From positions 1 to 21,606 of the forward strand of contig CALWYM010000057.1 of NCBI GenBank assembly GCA_944385775.1: 21,606 nt of DNA, written 5' to 3'. The DNA comes from an uncultured Oscillospiraceae bacterium (GTDB lineage: Bacteria > Bacillota > Clostridia > Oscillospirales > Oscillospiraceae). Positions 6,682 to 12,714 of the stretch are shown here, piece after piece. The notes beneath the pieces were generated by a model that ran no database searches, was not told where the DNA came from, and was given only the letters and a program-made list of their open reading frames with translations. The position numbers and the translations under genes are program-made. How positions within the stretch are numbered: the stretch's first letter is position 1; every line of letters begins with the position of its first letter.

Positions 6682-6879
6682 ATGCCTAAAATCAAAACCC
6701 ATAGTGGTGCTAAAAAAAGATTCAGCCTCACTAAGAACGGCAAGGTTAAGCGCGCACACGCTTATAAGAGCCACATTCTCAACAAGAAAACAACCAAGCG
6801 CAAGAGAGGTCTCCGCCAGGGTACCTATGCCGATGTCACTAACGAAGCGGCAATCAAGCGTATGATTCTGTATAAATAA
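6682..6879 (+). CDS. rpmI: 50S ribosomal protein L35
   Basis: A 65-residue, very basic protein of the large ribosomal subunit. The sequence MPKIKTHSGAKKRFSLTKNGKVKRAHAYKSH followed by ILNKKTTKRKRGLRQ is the family signature. Length matches the family (about 65). The ATG follows GGAAGGAG at a proper distance. It lies 109 nt after infC and 15 nt before rplT, the conserved gene order. Confidence 0.98.
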   Translation: MPKIKTHSGAKKRFSLTKNGKVKRAHAYKSHILNKKTTKRKRGLRQGTYADVTNEAAIKRMILYK

Positions 6880-6894
6880 GGAGGAGACCGAAAC

Positions 6895-7248
6895 ATGGCT
6901 AGAATTAAGGGCGCTATGATGACCCGCAAGAGAAGAAATAAGGTACTGAAGCTTGCAAAGGGCTATTGGGGTGCAAAGAGCAAGCACTTCAAGATGGCTA
7001 ATCAGGCTGTTATGAAGAGCCTTACCTACGCTTATATCGGACGTAAGGCAAAAAAGCGTGATTACAGAAAGCTCTGGATCACCCGTATTTCCGCTGCCTG
7101 CAAGGCAAACGGCATGAATTATTCCACTTTTATGCACGGTCTTAAGGTTGCCGGCATTGAGATGAACCGCAAGATGCTCTCTGAGACTGCTATCCACAAT
7201 CCTGAGGTATTTACCCAGCTTTGCGAGACTGCTAAGGCAGCTCAGTAA
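6895..7248 (+). CDS. rplT: 50S ribosomal protein L20
   Basis: A 117-residue 23S rRNA-binding assembly protein of the large subunit. The sequence MARIKGAMMTRKRRNKVLKLAKGYWGAKSKHFKMANQAVMKS is the L20 N-terminal extension, and the C-terminal globular part (RDYRKLWITRISAACKANGMNYSTFMHGLKVAGIEMNRKMLSETAI) is canonical. The strong ribosome binding site AAGGAGGAG sits before ATG. L20 is the known autogenous repressor of this operon in Bacillus. It is the last gene, followed by a terminator at 7262. Confidence 0.98.
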   Translation: MARIKGAMMTRKRRNKVLKLAKGYWGAKSKHFKMANQAVMKSLTYAYIGRKAKKRDYRKLWITRISAACKANGMNYSTFMHGLKVAGIEMNRKMLSETAIHNPEVFTQLCETAKAAQ

Positions 7249-7261
7249 TCTAAAAACTTAC

Positions 7262-7294
7262 TTCCCCCGACTTTCTAGCCGGGGGAAATTTTTT
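7262..7294 (+). terminator. Intrinsic terminator of the infC operon
   Basis: TTCCCCCG (7262-7269) pairs perfectly with CGGGGGAA (7280-7287); the loop is 10 nt and the tail is ATTTTTT (7288-7294). It starts 14 nt after the rplT stop. Confidence 0.93.
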
Positions 7295-7296
7295 GC

Positions 7297-7331
7297 AAAA
7301 AATCCGCCGTACATTTTCCTGTACGGCGGAT
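7297..7331 (-). terminator. Intrinsic terminator of the XRE-ImmA-flavoprotein operon
   Basis: A perfect 11-bp stem joins 7302-7312 (ATCCGCCGTAC) and 7321-7331 with an 8-nt loop. On the minus strand it is followed by a T-run (complement of 7297-7301). It starts 6 nt after the flavoprotein gene ends and lies back to back with the rplT terminator. Confidence 0.9.
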
Positions 7332-7337
7332 ACTCTC

Positions 7338-7835
7338 TTATTTGCCTTTGTGCCGCTCCTCCATAAGCTCACGGGATTCCTTACCCGTCATATGCTCAAT
7401 GGTAAATTCCAAAAGGGCAACACTGTCCCTGTATTCACTTATCTCAGCCTCACACTCTTTTTCAAATCCGGGAGAGTACTTGTTGGCAATGCTTCTCAAA
7501 ATTGAAAGTCTCTGTTTCTCATCGGTAACAAGCCTGATTTTTCCAAAGCATATAACGCTCCTGTACCGTGTGGTAAACCGCTCCGGCACCACGTTGTCCT
7601 CGGAAATCACGCAAAAGCTCGCCTTTTCGTTCTGACATATGGCGTCAATTTTGTGACCCTCCGGAGCACTGTGAATATATATCTTATTTCCCGAAAGAAC
7701 GTAGCTCACAGGTACGGCATATGGGTACCCGCCGTCACCGACAAGGGCCAGAACACCGGAACTGGCTTTTTCCAGTATGCCGTATGCCTCACCTTCCGGC
7801 ATAAGCTGCCCCTTCCGCCTTAACGGTCTAAACAT
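7338..7835 (-). CDS. Pyridoxamine 5'-phosphate oxidase-fold flavoprotein (NimA-like)
   Basis: A 165-residue member of the split-barrel flavin-binding family to which the nitroimidazole reductase NimA belongs. Family features: MFRPLRRKGQLMPEGEAYGILEKASSGVLALVGDGGYPYAVPVSYVLSGNKIYIHSAPEGHKIDAICQNEKASFCVI, with the conserved N-terminal RRK, the YPYAVPVSY strand and the HKIDA turn, then RYRSVICFGK and SPGFE. Members bind FMN or related flavins and reduce small molecules; the natural substrate is mostly unknown. The ATG overlaps the stop of the preceding ImmA-like gene by 1 nt (TAATG), with GGGAGGAG upstream, so it is translationally coupled. Drug resistance should not be assumed from the family name. 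Confidence 0.9.
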   Translation of the reverse strand: MFRPLRRKGQLMPEGEAYGILEKASSGVLALVGDGGYPYAVPVSYVLSGNKIYIHSAPEGHKIDAICQNEKASFCVISEDNVVPERFTTRYRSVICFGKIRLVTDEKQRLSILRSIANKYSPGFEKECEAEISEYRDSVALLEFTIEHMTGKESRELMEERHKGK

Positions 7836-8182
7836 TATTGCTCCTCCCTGTTTTCAGACAAATAATAATCCCTTATTACACGAATAGGATAATCCCAATA
7901 GTAATCGTACATGGTTTTAAGGCTGGAAAAAACCTTAAATTCCTCCTTTGGTTTCTCCCCCTCAGCCTCACGCTCCATTTCCGAAACACTCTTCTGCTTA
8001 TAAAAATGACCGGCTCTTATATGCTCAATCTCATGGGAAAGCCATTTCCGCCGCGCCTCGTCTCCAAGCGCCTCATTTAGATAAATGTCAAAGGTTCCGT
8101 CACTGTTCGGCACCGTAACGCCGTCAACAGAATGGGGCAGAGCCACTGTTCTGACAAAATAGTCAGTTCCCTCTGCTATCAC
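7835..8182 (-). CDS. ImmA/IrrE-like zinc metalloprotease
   Basis: A 115-residue protein with the zinc-binding HEXXH motif as SHEIEHIRAGHF (about residues 49-59), preceded by strands (FVRTVALPHSVDGVTVPNSDGTFDIYLNEAL) typical of the ImmA/IrrE fold. ImmA-family proteases cut partner XRE repressors to switch genes on, for example ImmA with ImmR in ICEBs1. The start is GTG at 8180-8182, overlapping the repressor stop (GTGA), and the gene order repressor then protease matches that pairing. It is somewhat short for the family; the C-terminal helices (LKTMYDYYWDYPIRVIRDYYLSE) are rich in Tyr. Confidence 0.85.
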   Translation of the reverse strand: MIAEGTDYFVRTVALPHSVDGVTVPNSDGTFDIYLNEALGDEARRKWLSHEIEHIRAGHFYKQKSVSEMEREAEGEKPKEEFKVFSSLKTMYDYYWDYPIRVIRDYYLSENREEQ

Positions 8183-8547
8183 CTGCTTCTAAGCTCCTCA
8201 ATTATCCTGGCAGCCAGCTCCACATCCTCTTTCTTCGCGTCCTTGGAAACATGGAAAAGTAACCTGCACTCCTCCCTCGTCGCCATCATCTCAAGAAAAT
8301 CGGTAAGCTCCCTGTCGTCATTTACCATATCGTTTGACTCAAGGGACTCGTACCCGTTAAGAAGATAATCTATAGACACGCCAAAAAATTCAGACAGCTT
8401 CTCAAGAGTCACAGACTTTGGCTTCGACCCCTTCTTCCACGCAGTAACGAGGGCATTGCTTATTCCTATCTTCTCAGCCGTAGTTCTGCTGTGTGGCTTC
8501 AGTCCTTTGCCTCTGCAAAGCTCGCAATATCTCTCATAAAAAGTCAT
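8179..8547 (-). CDS. XRE-family helix-turn-helix repressor
   Basis: A 122-residue DNA-binding protein. The N-terminal HTH covers about residues 8-68: MTFYERYCELCRGKGLKPHS, then TTAEKIGISNALVTAWKKGSKPKSVTLEKLSEFFGVSIDYLLNGYESL, a classic phage-repressor-type (cro/C1) fold. The C-terminal helix (LTDFLEMMATREECRLLFHVSKDAKKEDVELAARIIEELRSR) probably mediates dimerisation or is the target of the protease encoded next. I chose ATG at 8545-8547 because GGGAGGA lies 6-7 nt upstream; an in-frame start at 8586 lacks this. It probably represses its own operon and perhaps the divergent gene at 8717 through the repeats at 8620-8677. Confidence 0.92.
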   Translation of the reverse strand: MTFYERYCELCRGKGLKPHSRTTAEKIGISNALVTAWKKGSKPKSVTLEKLSEFFGVSIDYLLNGYESLESNDMVNDDRELTDFLEMMATREECRLLFHVSKDAKKEDVELAARIIEELRSR

Positions 8548-8619
8548 AGAAAATCCTCCCGTAATTTGGTTTCCATCACTTGACAAGCAAACTATAATGA
8601 GCTATAATACATATAAAAT

Positions 8620-8677
8620 CTTAATATGTTTATCTATCACTACTTCATACAAATTAATTGAATATTAACATATTAAG
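8620..8677. promoter_or_regulatory. Inverted repeat between XRE operon and divergent ORF (candidate operator)
   Basis: CTTAATATGTT (8620-8630) and its exact inverse AACATATTAAG (8667-8677) are separated by 36 bp in the divergent intergenic region. The left arm overlaps a possible minus-strand -35 (TAAACA, complement of 8627-8632) that is 17 bp from a -10 TATTAT (complement of 8604-8609). The arms are natural candidates for two repressor binding sites, one controlling each direction. Confidence 0.5.
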
Positions 8678-8716
8678 CTGAGAATGTCAAGAAATGTGAG
8701 GAGAGATTGCTTTAAA

Positions 8717-8935
8717 ATGTCGCAGGTAAAATTATCCGTCTGCCGAGCTTCACTGGAGGCTCCTGAGAATCTGACTGTCAAAATGGACTCGTCCCGGGTG
8801 TGTATCCACTCTTTGTCGTGCTTTACCTGTCCGTTGCCGGACTGTCAGGGCACAGGTATGTATAACGAAATACTTTCCAAAGAGCTTTACCGAACTTTGG
8901 TGGACTGCGCTTCGGACAGATACATTAACGACTGA
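8717..8935 (+). CDS. Small Cys-rich protein, unknown function
   Basis: A 72-residue protein (83 if started at the ATG at 8684). It has six cysteines, including a compact CFTCPLPDC group at residues 35-43 that could bind a metal, and a C-terminal helix (MYNEILSKELYRTLVDCASDRY). I prefer the ATG at 8717 because GAGGAGAG precedes it, although the spacing (about 13 nt) is long; the 8684 start has no clear site. It diverges from the XRE-ImmA operon across the inverted repeat and is followed by a strong terminator at 9002. I recognise no family. Both the reading frame and the function are tentative. Confidence 0.55.
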   Translation: MSQVKLSVCRASLEAPENLTVKMDSSRVCIHSLSCFTCPLPDCQGTGMYNEILSKELYRTLVDCASDRYIND

Positions 8936-9001
8936 CGCGGCGGGAAACTCACTGTCGGCTCAAAAATGAGCTTGCTCCGACTGCTTTCCACCGGAAACGT
9001 G

Positions 9002-9038
9002 AAAACAGGAGATGTCAGATATGACCTCTCCTGTTTTT
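9002..9038. terminator. Bidirectional intrinsic terminator
   Basis: AAAACAGGAGA (9002-9012) pairs perfectly with TCTCCTGTTTT (9027-9037), and an inner GTCA/TGAC stem closes a GATA loop. A runs on one side and T runs on the other make it work in both directions: for the small ORF ending at 8935 and for the restriction gene ending at 9049. Confidence 0.9.
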
Positions 9039-9048
9039 ATATACTTTT

Positions 9049-10029
9049 TTACCTTCTCCACAATACAACCTGCGAGTAAATATCGGCTGGCATGGCGTCA
9101 AGCTGAACATCAAACTTAAGTGACGGTTCCACCTGGCTTGAAGCATTGTGAATTCGCATTGAAAGGGACCAGTCGTTGTCGCAGACTATTTTCACCGTGT
9201 TTGACACCCCGGGGGCGAAATCCATACGTACAAACCTTGTAGGCAGCTTAACCACGGGCACCTTCACAGCGGGCTTTTTATCGGGAGCTTCCCTGTTTAA
9301 TGTTCCGTGTATATTCATGGCTTCCACCCGGACGGTTTTGGTGCTGTCCTCGGAAATTATCTTGTAAAAATCCTGCCGTCCAATAAGATACTGGACCATC
9401 TTTCCCGGCACTCCGCTGTTTGTGCTGTCAATATAGCGCAGCTCATCTAAAAATGCCCTTAAAATAGGCATATAATACCGCCCGAACTTATCGGGAAGCT
9501 CACTCCAAAGCGGCACCTTGGTACGATTTCTCCAGGCTGTGTCTCTCATATCACGAAGCTCGTTAAATATAGGCACAACGGTATTAAAATAGTCTTTTGA
9601 GCAGGGTATTCCCATCCATTCCTCGCCGAAATCAATAGTCGCCGAAAGCCTGCTGTGCTTAACGGCGTTGTGATTGTGCTTGCAGGAAAATCCCATCTGC
9701 CAGTTTAAGTCCTTTCTGACGCAAACAATATCGCGTACATCTCCGCCTATTCCTTTTGAATCGGGCTGAAGACCCACGTCCATCATACCGTCACGCCTTA
9801 GAAGCATTGGCTCAAGGGGCATGATTATCCCCACCGCGGCGGTCGCCGCAGCCATAAGGCTGTTAAACATACCCTCATCTTTGGCTTTGCGGAAAGACGC
9901 AGCACCGATTCTGTACGACTCGTCACGAATAACCCTATGTATAACACCTTCTCTTTCAAGCTGGCTGCACAGTGCGTTAAGACAGGCAAATTCAAAAGCT
10001 TTTCCTCTTTCAGAATGTGATATAGCCAT
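9049..10029 (-). CDS. HaeIII-family type II restriction endonuclease
   Basis: A 326-residue enzyme expected to cut GGCC, judged by family. The N-terminus (SERGKAFEFACLNALCSQL) is the conserved opening of the HaeIII family. A PD-(D/E)XK-type core is visible at about residues 95-126: GGDVRDIVCVRKDLNWQMGFSCKHNHNAVKHSRLS, with D97 or D100 and S115-x-K117 as the likely metal-binding and catalytic residues. The C-terminal domain is beta-rich. The ATG follows AAAGGAGAG. It lies 15 nt downstream of the methyltransferase on the same strand, so the protective enzyme is made first. The gene is intact. The exact target is inferred from the pair, not shown by sequence. Confidence 0.9.
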   Translation of the reverse strand: MAISHSERGKAFEFACLNALCSQLEREGVIHRVIRDESYRIGAASFRKAKDEGMFNSLMAAATAAVGIIMPLEPMLLRRDGMMDVGLQPDSKGIGGDVRDIVCVRKDLNWQMGFSCKHNHNAVKHSRLSATIDFGEEWMGIPCSKDYFNTVVPIFNELRDMRDTAWRNRTKVPLWSELPDKFGRYYMPILRAFLDELRYIDSTNSGVPGKMVQYLIGRQDFYKIISEDSTKTVRVEAMNIHGTLNREAPDKKPAVKVPVVKLPTRFVRMDFAPGVSNTVKIVCDNDWSLSMRIHNASSQVEPSLKFDVQLDAMPADIYSQVVLWRR

Positions 10030-10044
10030 TTTTCCCGCTCTCCT

Positions 10045-10980
10045 TTATATGATTTTTTCCAGATACGGTCTTATATACCCGGCAACAAATTCCGCGAGCT
10101 TCACCGGCACGGCGTTTCCGATTTGCTTGTAGATACTGGTAAGGTCGCCGTAAAACTCCATTTCCCGGGGGAAGGTCTGTATTGCCGCCGCCTCACGCCA
10201 GCTAAGCCGCCTTGTCTCGCCTCCGCTGCCAAATTCCCATCTGTCCTTATCCACCTTTACCATGTCCGGGGAACCCGGCCACAGAGTAACCTGTTTTGCC
10301 ATGGCTGGAATGGTGTAGGAAACCTGGTCCCAGTCTCTTTTCCTGTTTCTGGACATATATCTTGACGAATAAGGCGCCATACATACCTCTCCTATTTCCG
10401 GCGGTGCCATATTCCCAATAGCCTCGCGAAGATTCATCTTAAACCCGTTGCCCTCAGGCAGCTGAAAATCCTCAATTTTCAGGTCACTGCGAAATCCGAC
10501 TATTATAACCCGTTCCCTGTCCTGGGGAACGCCGAAATTTTTGGCGTTAAGGAGCCTGTAATATACGTCGTAGCCACACCGGGCAAAATCCTCAATTATG
10601 GCATCTATAACCTCTCCGCCGCCCATGGTGAGAAGTCCCTTGACATTTTCTCCGATAAAAGCCAGCGGTCTGTTCTGTTCTACCAGCCTGACATAGTGCT
10701 TGTAAAGCGTATTTCTGGAATCGTCAATCTTTCTCGGTCCGCTGAGGCTGAACCCCTGACAGGGAAATCCGCCCAAAATCACATCGGACCGTGGTATGGA
10801 GGAATAGTCAACCTTGGAAATATCTCCGCAAACAACCTCTGCTCCGCTCCAGCTCCGATGAGTTTTACAGGCGTCACGGTCAAAATCGTTTGCCCATATG
10901 GTTCTGTACCCGGCGTTGTGAAAACCCATATCAAGACCTCCCGCGCCGCAGAACAGACTTACAGCCGTAAATTCTCTCAT
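10045..10980 (-). CDS. DNA (cytosine-5)-methyltransferase, M.HaeIII-like
   Basis: A 311-residue C5-cytosine methylase that would protect the host from the endonuclease encoded next. The motifs are in normal order: FCGAGGLDMGF at 10-20 (motif I, AdoMet), GGFPCQGFS at 70-78 with catalytic C74 (IV), ENVKG at 111-115 (VI), QDRERV at 153-158 (VIII) and GNAVPVKLA at 288-296 (X). The recognition region includes YMSRNRKRDWDQVSYTIPAMAKQVTLWPGSPDM, which resembles the corresponding part of M.HaeIII, supporting GGCC. I chose the ATG at 10978-10980 because GGAGGA lies 7 nt upstream; an in-frame ATG 18 nt earlier has no such site. Confidence 0.95.
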   Translation of the reverse strand: MREFTAVSLFCGAGGLDMGFHNAGYRTIWANDFDRDACKTHRSWSGAEVVCGDISKVDYSSIPRSDVILGGFPCQGFSLSGPRKIDDSRNTLYKHYVRLVEQNRPLAFIGENVKGLLTMGGGEVIDAIIEDFARCGYDVYYRLLNAKNFGVPQDRERVIIVGFRSDLKIEDFQLPEGNGFKMNLREAIGNMAPPEIGEVCMAPYSSRYMSRNRKRDWDQVSYTIPAMAKQVTLWPGSPDMVKVDKDRWEFGSGGETRRLSWREAAAIQTFPREMEFYGDLTSIYKQIGNAVPVKLAEFVAGYIRPYLEKII

Positions 10981-11030
10981 CAACTTCCTCCAAAGCATAT
11001 TTCGGCACGAAGCTTTTCCGCACCTATACC

Positions 11031-11059
11031 ATATTAAATCAAAATACGGTTTTTTTCAA
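11031..11059 (-). promoter_or_regulatory. Promoter of the restriction-modification operon
   Basis: On the minus strand -35 TTGAAA (complement of 11054-11059) and -10 TAATAT (complement of 11031-11036) are separated by 17 bp. They lie about 45 nt upstream of the methyltransferase ribosome binding site. No C-protein gene or C-box is seen, so control appears constitutive or through the methylase itself. Confidence 0.6.
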
Positions 11060-11108
11060 GTGGCAGCCTGTTTTGTAAGCTTCGCCGCCTGATTGAGCGT
11101 TGCCTGCC

Positions 11109-12629
11109 CTATATTCCCTCTATCTCTATGTCGGGCAAATCTTTTACACTGAACTCTATAACCCAGCGAATTTTCTCTTTTTGAGCAAAACGCAAGTTGG
11201 AGCATGCAGTGCGGACGGTCCCCTCACTGTCGGTTCCACCCAGCATTATAACCGTGGGACCGTCAGCTCCGCCGATTATCCCTATCGCAGCATCGTTGGA
11301 CGCTTCCGGCACATATCCGTTATTTTCTGCTGCTTTTCTTATGGCACAGTCCCCATCATCATAATCTCTGACCATAAAGTCTCTGTACGAAATCTCCGGA
11401 GTCACCACATAGCTCATAACTGTGTAGCACCTTGGATACTCAATATTCTCATTGGACATATATTTCTCCGGTACAGTACAATTTTCATACTTTAAAACAG
11501 TAAGCCTGTGACTTTCACCCGTTACAGGATTGGAAAAATCTATTTCAGTCCCCGGATTCGGGGAATCAAATACCTTTTCACGGACAGTTTTCCTGCCCCG
11601 CTCCAGGGTAAACTTAATTTTCCCCACCTTCGGCGCTCTTTTTGTGGCGTAGGGAAAGGAAAAACGCCGTATTACCCAGCAGCTGTCCTCGGCAAGCCCG
11701 TAGTGCTCCAGAAAAGCTGCGCTTTCCCTGCCGTTTTCCACCGCGTCGCCTATAAGCTCAGGACATATCCAGTTTATACCGTATCCGTGTTTCGTTCCGA
11801 GCTTCTTCCCATTCAGAAATGCCACAGGAGTGAAGCTGACTTCCATGGGATTTTCCTCTGAAATTTCACGGCGCTCCCTTTCGGAGTATGTGTTTTTGTC
11901 CTCATTAAGCAGATCCCACCTGTCGATAAACCCTTTGACCTTTTCCCTTGAGATCTCAATCGCAAAATCCGCTACAAGCCCCTTTCCGCACATATATACC
12001 GAGAGCAGTATCCATTTTTCATCTCCCCAGACAAAGCTCTTTTTTAGGGGAATCTCCCTGCCGCCCCTTCCCCTTTTGCCGTAAAAGCCTCCGTCATAGG
12101 TGACCTTCCAGGGAATATCCTTTTTCGCCGACGGATTCATGTCCTCGTCATAAAAATCCTCGGTAAATTTAATCTTACTATAATCAAATTGACTTTGAAG
12201 CGCCTTTATATAACTGTACGGGTCTGAAATTGGCTGGATTCTATACTTTTTTGAAATATCACCCAAAGTTTTGAGAAATCCCTCGTCAGGTGGATTTTCG
12301 CTGATGTAATGCTGAAAGCTCTCCGGGGTAAACATATAGCACTGCTGCACGGCGTCCATACTGTTGCAGCTTATCATAAGCCCCAAAAGCTCTCTAAACG
12401 AACGGGCAACGGGAAGGACATAGTTTTCCGGCAAATCCATGGGGGAGACAGCAAAAATCATCTCGCCAAACCCGCGGATCATACAGTAATGTATCCCGTC
12501 AACCCCTGCCCAGCCTATGATTTTCGCTCCTTTCGGAGTACAGAAATAGGGGATGTTGTCCTCTCTCTGCTCAAGACCCAGTTCTCCCAAATCAAAGCCG
12601 TCATTTTTAATTTTGTCAAAAAGCTTCAT
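11109..12629 (-). CDS. Uncharacterised 506-residue protein with a GGADGPT motif
   Basis: I do not recognise the whole protein. It has no signal peptide and no membrane segment, so it is probably cytosolic. The N-terminal 120 residues (FDLGELGLEQREDNIPYF..., GWAGVDGIHYCMIRGFGEMIFAVSP, LPVARSFRELLGLMISCNSMDAVQQ) look like a compact globular domain loosely recalling SMI1/KNR4-type folds, which is only an impression. The middle is beta-rich and charged. Near the C-terminus lies AIGIIGGADGPTVIMLGG, with GGADGPT at residues 453-459; this string is a hallmark of the beta subunit of sodium-pumping decarboxylases, but nothing else here resembles that membrane protein. Start: ATG at 12627-12629 with AAAGGAA upstream. 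It follows the M56 gene by 85 nt on the same strand with no terminator between, so it may belong to the BlaI operon. Confidence 0.8.
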   Translation of the reverse strand: MKLFDKIKNDGFDLGELGLEQREDNIPYFCTPKGAKIIGWAGVDGIHYCMIRGFGEMIFAVSPMDLPENYVLPVARSFRELLGLMISCNSMDAVQQCYMFTPESFQHYISENPPDEGFLKTLGDISKKYRIQPISDPYSYIKALQSQFDYSKIKFTEDFYDEDMNPSAKKDIPWKVTYDGGFYGKRGRGGREIPLKKSFVWGDEKWILLSVYMCGKGLVADFAIEISREKVKGFIDRWDLLNEDKNTYSERERREISEENPMEVSFTPVAFLNGKKLGTKHGYGINWICPELIGDAVENGRESAAFLEHYGLAEDSCWVIRRFSFPYATKRAPKVGKIKFTLERGRKTVREKVFDSPNPGTEIDFSNPVTGESHRLTVLKYENCTVPEKYMSNENIEYPRCYTVMSYVVTPEISYRDFMVRDYDDGDCAIRKAAENNGYVPEASNDAAIGIIGGADGPTVIMLGGTDSEGTVRTACSNLRFAQKEKIRWVIEFSVKDLPDIEIEGI

Positions 12630-12714
12630 TATGTTTTTCCTTTCTGTCCGAAAAATCCACCCACAGATCATGCTATCCATTTCAGATTTCTCTCACCGGT
12701 GCATTAAACAAATT

